A stretch of 64,000 nt of DNA from a virus. The notes below the pieces were generated by a model, which saw only the letters and a list, made by a program, of their open reading frames with translations, was not told the DNA's origin and did not search any database. The translations under genes and the position numbers were made by a program. Positions within the stretch are counted from its first letter, which is position 1. The number at the start of each line of letters is the position of its first letter. This document shows, piece by piece, positions 43,277 through 52,690 of this stretch. The DNA lies in IMG/VR virus record IMGVR_UViG_3300037391_000010, positions 1 through 64,000 of that record; one strand, written 5' to 3'.

Positions 43277-44005
43277 ATGAGCATCACATACGGACCTAAG
43301 ATTCCGCAGTTATTCGTCAGCGCAGCCCTCGGTGACCAATACTACACCGCTGGCGAAGCGTTACTGCGTGGGTTGCAGGCACTCGTTGAGCCGAACGTCA
43401 TCAGTGTCGGTGCATTGAGTGCACCGCCTCCGACTCCAAGTGACGGCGACTCTTACATCGTTGGAGCCAGCCCCACTGGTGCATGGGCGGGTCAAGCCAA
43501 CAATTTCGCCTATTGGTCAACCGACAATCCCTCGGCTCCGAACGGAGAATGGGAATTCTACACGCCATTAAACGGCTGGATCGTCGGTAGCGGTGGAGCG
43601 ATTTACACCTTTAACGGAACAGCTTGGAGTGCCCCGATCACGGGGGGACGTGTAGCAGCTATTCCTTATGTGATTGATGGCGGCGGCTCCGTACCGTCCA
43701 CTGGATTGAAGGGACAACTCAGCATCCCAGCGGGCTGCACGATCACGGGCTGGGTTCTCACCTCAGACGTGAGCGGCTCCGCTGTCGTGGACGTTCTCCG
43801 CTCGACCTACGCCGCATTTCCAACCACCGCATCCATCGCTGGCACAGATATGCCCACACTCTCATCCGCACAAAAGAACCAAGATTTGGTATTAACCGGA
43901 TGGGGGTCTACGGCTATCAATGCAGGGGATGAGATTCAGTTCAACCTCGTTTCCGTCACTACGGTCACACGGCTCAACATCACTTTGAATGTGACCATCC
44001 CGTAA
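43277..44005 (+). CDS. DUF2793-containing tail fibre/host-specificity protein
   Basis: The 242-residue product has PPPTPSDGDSYIVGASPTGA, FAYWSTDN and GGAIYTFNGTAW, the DUF2793 pattern found in phage tail proteins of prophages and gene transfer agents. A beta-sandwich end (LSIPAGCTITGWVLTSDVSG ... LNITLNVTIP) follows. It lies 7 bases after the large fibre gene. It likely forms a fibre tip or joint. Confidence 0.7.
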   Translation: MSITYGPKIPQLFVSAALGDQYYTAGEALLRGLQALVEPNVISVGALSAPPPTPSDGDSYIVGASPTGAWAGQANNFAYWSTDNPSAPNGEWEFYTPLNGWIVGSGGAIYTFNGTAWSAPITGGRVAAIPYVIDGGGSVPSTGLKGQLSIPAGCTITGWVLTSDVSGSAVVDVLRSTYAAFPTTASIAGTDMPTLSSAQKNQDLVLTGWGSTAINAGDEIQFNLVSVTTVTRLNITLNVTIP

Positions 44006-44020
44006 GGCTGGAAAATAATC

Positions 44021-46189
44021 ATGGGTGCAACTTTAGTAGCGACAGCGGCAGCATCATCGCTTGTAGAGTTTGGCAGTCCAGCGACCACCGCTGCGCGGAA
44101 CACCACTGGTGCCAATTTTATTTGCGTGGCGTGCAACAACTATGATTCTGAAGCCTCTGAACTAACACTCACGGACACCATCGGTGGGAATCCAAGCGGC
44201 AACGTCTGGACATTGGTTCCCTACGACCCGACAAACCCCGGCGTTGCGGGCTTCCCCTTCTTCTACTACATGTACAATCCAGCCGTTGGTGCAAACCATG
44301 TGTTCAGCCTTGCGAGCACGGGCAACGCCGATCCCAACCTCTGCATGATGGCATTCTCTGGCGTGCCGCTCGGGTCGATTTCAGCCGACTACACTACTAC
44401 CCCCATTTCCGCTAGTGAAAGCGTCTCCACCCTGATCTTAGATTTTGCGACGACGGGAATACCCGTGCAAACGCAGTCGGTGAGTTTTGGAGGAGGCGGT
44501 ATAGGGACAAGCGGTAGCGGGACTTTCGCCAACCCCATACCAGTCGGACAGTCGATAGTTGTCGTGTTCCAAAATAACACCTTCTTCTCGACTTCAGGTG
44601 TGATGACGCTGACGGACTCATCGGGCAACGTTTACAGCCATTACACCGCAGCTTTCGGAACAAACCCTTGTTCGCAGGTAGACGTTTTCGTCGCATTCAA
44701 CGTTCCAGCTACATCGTCCCTCACGCTGAATTGGACGGCTCAAAACAGTATCGGCAATGGTGATGGAGAAGCGTGGACGGTGACGAACTTGACATCGTTA
44801 AATAGCTTCCTGTCAAACACACAGGCACCGAGCACCGGTCCGCTTACCAGTCCCACAATCACCCTCGCGTCATATCCAGCGGAGGATTGGCTCCTGCTTG
44901 CTACCAGCTACCCTTACGCGAGTCCAGTTGACAATTGGTCAAACATGGACGTGGGGGCTGTTGGCGGTGTGTTTCAACAAGTCACAACTTTTGCAGAGCG
45001 AGATGAAAGTTGGTGGGCGGTAGGCGGCAATTACGGCCCGATGCCATCCATCACCCCCGACTCAGGGCTTGGATTTCAGGTGCCAAATAACGCTGGCGAC
45101 CTCATCATTACCGCTGCGGGCATCGGCGACATTCAAGGAGATGTAGTTGCCGTCGATAGCGGCGTAACCATCGCGGGTAGCAGCATCCCATACAGCATCG
45201 TCGGGATCACGGCTGGCTATCTCGTCGCCGCACAAGGGGCGGTATCTTGCACTGGGAACATCACCATCGACACGGTTCCAAGCCCGCCGACCGCCGTTGT
45301 CAGTGTGGTAAATACAGCGCCGTTTGTAGCGCAACAAACATGTACGGGATTCGCTGCGATGACCTTGAACGGCCTCTTCACCACAAACAACGTAGCGACT
45401 ATCGCCGTGGCAAATTCCGCAGGTTTTACCCCCGGCATGGTCGTCTACCTTAACGGGTTTACGGATGCGACCATATCGAGCTACTTGAACGACCGCTTTG
45501 GGAACGTGGTCTCGGTTGGTTCTGGCGTTATATCCGTGGTAATGCCGCTCGGACTCGCAAATTATTCAACCCTAACCGCAGGTCCGGGAACTATCAGTCA
45601 GGTTGTCAAACTTCAAGGATTCACAAGCACGGGCACCAACAATCTTGACGGCGTGAACAATACCGATAAGACTTACGTCATCTCCATAGCCCCTAACGTT
45701 CTAACGCTCGCTGGCGGCTTTAGCGGTGTGGTGAGCGGTGCGTACACAGGGCAGGCCGATGGAACGGTTGGCATACCAGTAGACCCTGTTTGGTCGTGGG
45801 GTACTCCCTCATTGACGCCTGCGGGGAATCTTCCGACAGCGGGCTATCCCTTTCAGTCAATCCTTAGCAGCATGGTCAACGACGATTTACACGGGGTTTC
45901 CGAGCCTCCTTTGGGCGGCTACTCGGGAACATTCACTTTCATCTTCGGTGCCGCGCCCGGAAATATCAGCAACACACCGCCCGGGGCAGGCCCGTGGCCT
46001 CCCAGTGGCATCACGATCCAATGGCAGGGGACAGACGCGCAGGGATACCCACAGGTCGGCACTATGAACATACCGCAGTCCGCGCTTATAACGGGGACTT
46101 ACGGGCCGTTTATCATTCCCGCTGGCGCTTTTCACTACGGCATTGAAGCGGTTTCGACATCAGCAACGAATCGACGGCTGGTATGGTGA
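44021..46189 (+). CDS. Large adhesin / fibre protein
   Basis: The 722-residue product consists of beta domains. Two similar sandwiches start it (NTTGANFICVACNNYDSEAS...MMAFSGVP, and VGQSIVVVFQNN...FVAFNVPATSSLTLNW), the first resembling the protein at 32161-32730. A Gly/Ser/Val-rich central part and a C-terminal domain (ITIQWQGTDAQGYP..GPFIIPAGAFHYG) follow. No enzymatic motif is visible. It is the last gene of the fibre operon; the 205 bases behind it contain no gene or clear terminator. Confidence 0.6.
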   Translation: MGATLVATAAASSLVEFGSPATTAARNTTGANFICVACNNYDSEASELTLTDTIGGNPSGNVWTLVPYDPTNPGVAGFPFFYYMYNPAVGANHVFSLASTGNADPNLCMMAFSGVPLGSISADYTTTPISASESVSTLILDFATTGIPVQTQSVSFGGGGIGTSGSGTFANPIPVGQSIVVVFQNNTFFSTSGVMTLTDSSGNVYSHYTAAFGTNPCSQVDVFVAFNVPATSSLTLNWTAQNSIGNGDGEAWTVTNLTSLNSFLSNTQAPSTGPLTSPTITLASYPAEDWLLLATSYPYASPVDNWSNMDVGAVGGVFQQVTTFAERDESWWAVGGNYGPMPSITPDSGLGFQVPNNAGDLIITAAGIGDIQGDVVAVDSGVTIAGSSIPYSIVGITAGYLVAAQGAVSCTGNITIDTVPSPPTAVVSVVNTAPFVAQQTCTGFAAMTLNGLFTTNNVATIAVANSAGFTPGMVVYLNGFTDATISSYLNDRFGNVVSVGSGVISVVMPLGLANYSTLTAGPGTISQVVKLQGFTSTGTNNLDGVNNTDKTYVISIAPNVLTLAGGFSGVVSGAYTGQADGTVGIPVDPVWSWGTPSLTPAGNLPTAGYPFQSILSSMVNDDLHGVSEPPLGGYSGTFTFIFGAAPGNISNTPPGAGPWPPSGITIQWQGTDAQGYPQVGTMNIPQSALITGTYGPFIIPAGAFHYGIEAVSTSATNRRLVW

Positions 46190-46394
46190 TTTTCCCATCG
46201 CCACAATTGATAGCGAGAGGGGTTTGCATCGCTCCAATGCTGTTCGGGTTTTAAGTGTTGTAGTATCATAGTTTTACGGATCGAGCGACTGTTTTCTGGC
46301 CGCTACATCATCGGCAAGTGGGGAATCACACTACCGAAACCTCAATATGAGTGTGCTTTTAGACGCTTATCCCTAGCTAGGAGAAACGAACATC

Positions 46395-46628
46395 ATGTCC
46401 AAGAAAATCGCAGCAGCAGACGCAACGGCAATGAACTCGCTCTACAAGGGTGAACTCGGTCGCCTCGGCCTCAAGGTCGCACAGAAGGACGCAAAGGACT
46501 CAGCCGCAGGGCAGTCCCACGATCCTCAGGCTTTCGAGGATCACGAAGATTACATGAAGACCCTTGAGTCGGTCCTGAAGGAAGATGAAAAGACCGCAGG
46601 CGATCCCAACGACCCAATCACCGACTAA
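46395..46628 (+). CDS. Hypothetical acidic protein
   Basis: A 77-residue helical, acidic protein with TAGGAGAAAC before its ATG. Its second half (FEDHEDYMKTLESVLKEDEK) and sequence K-T-A-G resemble linkers of the larger proteins around it. It lies 9 bases before the giant gene. Family not recognised. Confidence 0.55.
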   Translation: MSKKIAAADATAMNSLYKGELGRLGLKVAQKDAKDSAAGQSHDPQAFEDHEDYMKTLESVLKEDEKTAGDPNDPITD

Positions 46629-46637
46629 GGAGGAAAG

Positions 46638-49600
46638 ATGAAGCTGGACGCCACACAAGCGGCGGCTGCCAAGCTTTCCCACCTAATCGAGCCCGGGCGT
46701 ACCGTCTATTCCACGGATGGTCGCGCCTACAGGGTCTTGTCAAAGATCGCCTCGGGGGGCTCCCTGAGCTTCCGTCTGGCAAATCTTCAGGGACAGCCTG
46801 TTCCAACCCCCGCAAACTTTACCCCGATCAGCGGGGCTTGGATGCGTTTCGCGTCCTTCCTGAAGTACGCCTACAACAAAGACATCACCGCAATCGTCAA
46901 CGAGATGATTACGCAGGCGGGTTTACCTATCGACCCCAAAATGGACTGGGCTGCGTACCTGACGAAGACTTACTCCGCAAATCTCAGTTCTGTAACCACC
47001 GACCCCGACATTCAGGACGAAGTGATCTATCGGACGGTCGTCTATCTTTTGTTTGAACGAAAGAACAAGAACGGCAAAAAGGTTCTGGAGAACTTTGCCG
47101 AGAAGCTGAAGAACTTCGATGTAAAAACCCAGAAGAAGCCGCTCGCAGAACAAGTCAGCGACTACCTGAAGGGCACCTTCCTTTACTACGCCAAGGATCA
47201 TGCCAAGCATGATGCGATTGCCCTGATGCGCCCCGAAGAGATGAGCATGGAGCAGCCCGGCGAAGAAGGTGAGACCTACAACATCCTCGACACCGAAGAG
47301 CACGCTACCGCTCCGGGCGTTGGACAATCCGAATCCGACCGCGACATCGATCAGTTCATCGCTCAGTTCCAAGAGTGGGTGAAAGGCAAGGAAACTCCGA
47401 AGTCCGCCCCTAACTACGCCGCCCTGCTCAAGATTTTCTGGGATCAATCCCAACAGACCGAGAGCGGAGAAGTTAAGATCAGTGATTTGACGCAAGAGTG
47501 GATTCGCCGCACAGGTTTGAGTTTCGACTCTCTGAAGCAGTACCGAGACAAGATCGGCGGCTTGCTTCGTGATTTCGTTTATGAGAACAAGGCTCAACTG
47601 GGCAACTCTTACAAGCTCGCCGACCTGTTGCAGCACATGTTCCCACCGCCTCCGAAGGCGAAGGCACGTCCAGCCAAGGCTTCGTCCTTCAAGGCCGCAG
47701 GGTGTATCGCATCCGAATACTGCCCGCAGTGCGGCAACGATGAGAATGGCTGCCATTGCCCGAACAAAGCGGATTTGCTGGATGGCGAGACACGAGGCGA
47801 TAAGACGGCCTCGGACCATCACCGCAAGCAAGTGTGCAAGTGTGGTAGCGTCCAGACCTGCCGCTGCTCGGCTCCGAAGATCGCTTTCAATGTGAACTCC
47901 TGCTCTAACTGTCGTACCGCTGCTGAGAAGCCGAAGTGTCCGCACTGTGGCTCCGACGATTACGGCCTGATGCCCACGGATTTCGAGACCGCCAAGTGTA
48001 ACGCCTGCGGCAAGAACTGGGAGCACGGCATCGTCAAGGGTATCAATGACCCGAAGGAAGCCGCTTACGGACACGCCGACAGACCGATCAATGAGGAACA
48101 GACGAAACTGGAACAGGACGTAGATCGTTTCAGCAAGGAACTCAAGAAGTTCCCCAAAGGGCCAACGGGCATGACGCCTGACGCTACCAAGGCTACTCCC
48201 GAGTGGCAGGCAGCAAAGCGCAACTACGATCAGGCTTTCCAAGCCCTGCGGAATTACAACTCCAAGCACACGGCGGCTGACCTCGGTCGATGCTCCTGTG
48301 AATGGGAAGAATGTCCGTTGGGTCACAAAGCTGGTGGGTGTCCGAACCCCGCAGCCCACATGCTTGAGATTTATGGGTACAAGACCCGCTACTGCCAGCC
48401 ATGCACCGATGCAACCATCGAGTACATCCGCTTGGAACAGGGTACGGGCGATGCGGACAACACGGTTAAGATTCTATCCTCTGTAGACACGGAGCATGGC
48501 GTTCACCCATCTCAGCCTGAGGATCACAAGGCTGCCGCTCCGTACTGCGACGGCTGCGACCGCCCGAAGGCGAACTGTATCTGTGAGGGCTGTGAGTGCC
48601 CAGAGAACAAGAACGCGAGCAAGTACGGCGACAAGATCAAGAAGATGGAAGCTCGTCGCGGTGAGTCCATCGAGTCAACGCTTAAGAAGGCGGACGGCGA
48701 AATGGGCGAAGCACCAGAGAAGCCCACTCTTCAGAAGCTCCCCAGCGAGGGCGGCTTCCACCCTATCGCGGCAGGCGAGATTCAATACACCGCTCCCGGA
48801 TTACAGGTGGTACTCGCCGAGGACTGGTTTATTTATGTGACGGATGAGACCACAGAGCACATGTGGGTTTACAATACGGAGATGTGGTACGAGTGGGGAG
48901 AGATTCCAAACGCTTTCGGTGAGGACACAACGAAGCCCCAGCCCACGGTCGAAGCGATGATCCCGTATGCCAAGGGGCACACACCCGAGCCTCTCATGGA
49001 TGACAATAAGAAGCAGATGACGCTTCAAGAATTTGAAGCAAGCAACGGCGACAACTGGGCTGATCCCGGTTTTGACAAAGAGGGGATGATCGGTCACGAT
49101 TTCATGAATGCCGATCAAGATGCGATTCGCCCCCGCATTACGCCCGGAGACACTGGACGCCTGCCTCATGCTCGCACGCAGGGGTCGCTTAAAGAATCTG
49201 CGGAAGGCGGGCTACAACACGCAAATTTGCCACGTTTTGTCGTAATGAACGGCGGCTATCCGATGGAAGTGCACAAAGAGAATTGCCGCGACATGAACAT
49301 GCCGAAGTATCGTCATGCGCCCAAGGATTGGGTTCTCACTGGTAACACAGTTGATGAAGCAGTGGAAGTGGCGGCGGGAGAGTTGAACAGCCAGTTCGAT
49401 GAGCCGTATGACACGGAAGACCTCTTCCGTGTGATGCCTTGCTGCCGTAAGAAGACCGCTGCGGAACTCGCTGGTCGTGGCGGCGGGGAAGACGATGTAC
49501 GCGGAGCAGGTGATCTGTGGCGTGAAGAGTTCTATCAAGAGGGCGGTTCAGCGGGGGCTCCTCCAAAGATTGCCACATCGCTGAAAACATTGCCATGCTG

Positions 49601-52600
49601 CGGGTCGGTATCAAGTCATCACAAACCCGGTTGCAAAGTGTACAATGATAATTTCACCAAGACCTTGACCACGTTGTATCCAGAGAAGTTTGGGAGTGGT
49701 GATATGTTTGTAGCCGCAACGAAAATTGCCGCCGATCAGTGGAAGGTCACCATCCGCGATCCTAAAGGAAAGCAACGAGAGGAAAAGGTTAGGGGTCAGG
49801 ATTACAGCGCAGCCGAACGTGCAGTGACAAAGAAGATGAAGGACAAAGAACAACTCGTTAGCATGACGGTTGCCAATAAAACTGCGGCTCCTGCGGCAGC
49901 GGCACCAGCACCAGCCGCCCGACCAGCGCAAGCACCCCAGACAGTGGTAGCTCCACCAGCAGGCACGGCTGTCGCTCTGCCGGGTCAACAACCGACGACA
50001 GAAGACGAGAAACCGATGCGGAAGACAGTTGTACCCGAGCTTCCCGGAAAGAAGTGGCACATGACCAGCAAAACAGCAAGCATTCTCGAAGACGCCTTCC
50101 AGTATTTCATGGAAGGTAAGAAGGAGGGAGGGCTGGCGGATGTGTTCAACGAACATTACACCCGCACTGGCAAGGGCGAAGACAAGTACATCGCCTGCTC
50201 CAAGCTCATGATGGATTTTGAGTACGCTTTCCAGCGTCAAGAGGACGGCTCCCTAAGCGACGAAGACAGTCTCCGTGAGGACGCGGAGAACGCATTGCGT
50301 GAGATCGTTGGCGATGACCCGAACTACAGCGAGAGCGCAGCACCAGCGACAAAAGGGGCACTCAAGTCTGGACAGAACACTCCCGAAGTAGAGGCTGAAG
50401 TTGCTCAGTTGGCGCAAACTCATCCGCTGACTGAGGTTCACGAGAATTGCAACCCAGCCTATGAGCACGGGCAGTGGTGGATCATCTGCGGCCCATGCGG
50501 TGCTTCGTGGGCGGTTGAAGATGCTACGGGCGGACAGAGCTACAACGGTCTCGATCTGGAAGAGGTTGATGCGGGCGATGGTTCCTGCCAAGAGAATCTC
50601 CATGAGTCCTCTACGGTTCAAGTTCCGGGCATGGCTGGACTGCAATCAGAGGCAAAGGAAGTAACGAGTTCGGTGGAGAAGAAAGCATGGATTGAGGATG
50701 AAGGTGAAGTAGAAGAGGAATCGGTTCAGGATCGTTTGGAATACCTCAGGGGCGAACTCCGCGCCGAGCGGATCAGTCAGGGGGAGTTGATGGAATTACA
50801 GGGTCTTGCCGACTACATTGACCCCGGCGATGTGGAATTGTTGGAGGCCGCTGGTGTCGAAGAAGTTATATCTCAGCCCGATGTACCCATTGAGACACCT
50901 GAGTTCGGTGAAGCCGATAAAACCCGTCTGAGGGGTCTTGGTGTAATTGGAAAGAAAAAGAAGGCGTTCGAGCCCGGAGCCAATAGTGGTATCCGTGGTT
51001 CCAACGACGGCACGTACATCTATCAGGCGGACGTATGGTGCGAGAATTGTGCTACGGAGATCGCCGCCACGTTGGATGCGGAAGGCAAGACGCCGCCTAA
51101 CGTGATGGATGAGGCTTCGTATGATTCGGACAACTACCCGAAAGGGCCGTTCTTCGAAGAGGAATCCGATGCACCCGAGCATTGTTCGGGCTGCAAGATT
51201 TTCCTTGAAAACCCACTGACGGCTGATGGCACAGAGTACATGACACAGATGGTTGATAAAGCCGTCGCCGAAGGTCGCGGCGAAGAGCCACACATTAAGG
51301 AATGGATGGACTTTTACGGGTATCGTCCTGAGGAGAAAAACATGATAGAGTCATCCGATGCATCGGACAAAATCAACGCAATGCCGCAGCGTGGCAGGCC
51401 AAAGAGCCCGTCGCAGTTGGGTCTCCAAGAAAAATCAGAACTCGATCTGCGTAATGAGGGAATCCCTTTGAGAAGCAGCGAGGACAAAGTGGCGGCTACT
51501 CCACAGCCCACGTCTGGCGAAGACGAGGGGTTCAACGTCAAGGTCGTCTACAACAAGTACGGCATCACGCTGGAGCCAACCAACAACCTGCTCAGCGATG
51601 TGCAGGGCATCGGCGAATCGATCCCGAAGCCGAGCATCTGGGAACTGATGGAGGACTTCTTCACCAATGGCTGGGAGATGGTCAACCCTGAAGACATCGG
51701 GGCATTGACATCTGGCGAGATCATGAGTGACCAAGACGGCAACGTTTACTGGCACGAGCGTTATCAGATCGAGGACATGGTTGAAGAGTTGATGAACGGC
51801 AACAAGGTCAACTTGCAATACGGCGGCAACCTGTTCGAGATGGATGAGGGCAGCGAGATCGCCCCGCCTGCCGAACCCGATCCGAATCAGATGGAGCTTC
51901 CGCTCCAGTCTTCCAAGAAGGAGGCCACGGGCGAGATGAGTCAGGCTGAGCTTGACGAGAATGGTCGCGAAGAGTGGCCGATGCATTACAACATCGCTGA
52001 CGCTCTTGGGGCTGAAGTAAAGCCGTTCGACCAGTATCAAGGGCCGTATGTTCGCGTGCCTGAAGGTCGTCTGTGGGTCACTACTCCCGAAGGAGCGGGC
52101 GATGGGGCGGAACTCATCGTTTGGAACGAGAGCAACCGTAAGTCGAGCGAGCCGTTTATGTGGGATGACGAGAATGCGGCGGTCGATGCTGCTCTCAGCG
52201 TCATGGATAATCCCCCAGCCAACACTTTGCCTTGGGGTGCGGAGCGTGAGGAGCAGTTGAAGAACGGCCCCGACACGTCTGAGGTCGAAGACACGGTTCC
52301 AGCGGAACATCCCGAAGGCTGGACGCCTGAGTTTAGTAAGGGCGACAAGGAGAGTCTGCACGGACTTGGTGTCAAGGGTTCGAAGAAACAGGCGGCACCC
52401 GGCGACGGTGGGCTCCAACGCGACGTACAAAAAGCACAGGGTCTCAAGCCAGAACAGAAAAATTACGACAAGGCTATCGTGAACGCCTATGAAACCCATC
52501 CGTTGGTGGAATTGCTCTGGAATTCCATGAAGCGTGATCCGCAGCACAAGGATCGCGTCCAGACTGGGTACGGCACCAAGACGAAGCAGGGTTTGGTGCT

Positions 52601-52646
52601 GAGTATCGCCCGAATCATGAAAGAGAACCCTGTGTCTGGAGAATAG
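46638..52646 (+). CDS. Giant multi-zinc-ribbon patchwork protein
   Basis: The 2002-residue product joins many small folded units by acidic or Lys-Thr-Ala linkers. Residues 1-330 are helical, with a faint sigma-like order (DEVIYRTVVYLLF, YLKGTFLYYAKDHAKHDAI, then ISDLTQEWIRRTGLSFDSLK). Zinc ribbons follow: CPQCGNDENGCHC, VCKCGSVQTCRC, CSNC...CPHCGS...CNACG, CSCEWEECPLGH, CDGCDRPKANCICEGC, CCGSVSSHH. Later come YQADVWCENCATEI...HCSGCKIFLENPLT, a module widespread in phages, and two copies of TPEF...DK..L.GLGV.G (near 50905 and 52325). AGGAGGAAAG precedes the ATG. Its function is unknown; a processed virion or hub protein is possible. Confidence 0.65.
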   Translation: MKLDATQAAAAKLSHLIEPGRTVYSTDGRAYRVLSKIASGGSLSFRLANLQGQPVPTPANFTPISGAWMRFASFLKYAYNKDITAIVNEMITQAGLPIDPKMDWAAYLTKTYSANLSSVTTDPDIQDEVIYRTVVYLLFERKNKNGKKVLENFAEKLKNFDVKTQKKPLAEQVSDYLKGTFLYYAKDHAKHDAIALMRPEEMSMEQPGEEGETYNILDTEEHATAPGVGQSESDRDIDQFIAQFQEWVKGKETPKSAPNYAALLKIFWDQSQQTESGEVKISDLTQEWIRRTGLSFDSLKQYRDKIGGLLRDFVYENKAQLGNSYKLADLLQHMFPPPPKAKARPAKASSFKAAGCIASEYCPQCGNDENGCHCPNKADLLDGETRGDKTASDHHRKQVCKCGSVQTCRCSAPKIAFNVNSCSNCRTAAEKPKCPHCGSDDYGLMPTDFETAKCNACGKNWEHGIVKGINDPKEAAYGHADRPINEEQTKLEQDVDRFSKELKKFPKGPTGMTPDATKATPEWQAAKRNYDQAFQALRNYNSKHTAADLGRCSCEWEECPLGHKAGGCPNPAAHMLEIYGYKTRYCQPCTDATIEYIRLEQGTGDADNTVKILSSVDTEHGVHPSQPEDHKAAAPYCDGCDRPKANCICEGCECPENKNASKYGDKIKKMEARRGESIESTLKKADGEMGEAPEKPTLQKLPSEGGFHPIAAGEIQYTAPGLQVVLAEDWFIYVTDETTEHMWVYNTEMWYEWGEIPNAFGEDTTKPQPTVEAMIPYAKGHTPEPLMDDNKKQMTLQEFEASNGDNWADPGFDKEGMIGHDFMNADQDAIRPRITPGDTGRLPHARTQGSLKESAEGGLQHANLPRFVVMNGGYPMEVHKENCRDMNMPKYRHAPKDWVLTGNTVDEAVEVAAGELNSQFDEPYDTEDLFRVMPCCRKKTAAELAGRGGGEDDVRGAGDLWREEFYQEGGSAGAPPKIATSLKTLPCCGSVSSHHKPGCKVYNDNFTKTLTTLYPEKFGSGDMFVAATKIAADQWKVTIRDPKGKQREEKVRGQDYSAAERAVTKKMKDKEQLVSMTVANKTAAPAAAAPAPAARPAQAPQTVVAPPAGTAVALPGQQPTTEDEKPMRKTVVPELPGKKWHMTSKTASILEDAFQYFMEGKKEGGLADVFNEHYTRTGKGEDKYIACSKLMMDFEYAFQRQEDGSLSDEDSLREDAENALREIVGDDPNYSESAAPATKGALKSGQNTPEVEAEVAQLAQTHPLTEVHENCNPAYEHGQWWIICGPCGASWAVEDATGGQSYNGLDLEEVDAGDGSCQENLHESSTVQVPGMAGLQSEAKEVTSSVEKKAWIEDEGEVEEESVQDRLEYLRGELRAERISQGELMELQGLADYIDPGDVELLEAAGVEEVISQPDVPIETPEFGEADKTRLRGLGVIGKKKKAFEPGANSGIRGSNDGTYIYQADVWCENCATEIAATLDAEGKTPPNVMDEASYDSDNYPKGPFFEEESDAPEHCSGCKIFLENPLTADGTEYMTQMVDKAVAEGRGEEPHIKEWMDFYGYRPEEKNMIESSDASDKINAMPQRGRPKSPSQLGLQEKSELDLRNEGIPLRSSEDKVAATPQPTSGEDEGFNVKVVYNKYGITLEPTNNLLSDVQGIGESIPKPSIWELMEDFFTNGWEMVNPEDIGALTSGEIMSDQDGNVYWHERYQIEDMVEELMNGNKVNLQYGGNLFEMDEGSEIAPPAEPDPNQMELPLQSSKKEATGEMSQAELDENGREEWPMHYNIADALGAEVKPFDQYQGPYVRVPEGRLWVTTPEGAGDGAELIVWNESNRKSSEPFMWDDENAAVDAALSVMDNPPANTLPWGAEREEQLKNGPDTSEVEDTVPAEHPEGWTPEFSKGDKESLHGLGVKGSKKQAAPGDGGLQRDVQKAQGLKPEQKNYDKAIVNAYETHPLVELLWNSMKRDPQHKDRVQTGYGTKTKQGLVLSIARIMKENPVSGE

Positions 52647-52690
52647 TCAGTAAAATTCAACTTTTTGACCCCTTAATAGGTGGAGGAACC

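Noticed and set aside
46190-46394. Promoter or small gene in the 205-base gap before the giant-protein operon
   Set aside because: TAGTATCAT and a nine-codon frame are present, but no box pair with consistent spacing, no hairpin with T-run and no supported gene could be found.
46923-52547. Long minus-strand frames inside the giant gene
   Set aside because: They are antisense to a continuous 2002-residue frame with many conserved Cys motifs; no ribosome binding sites or recognisable domains.
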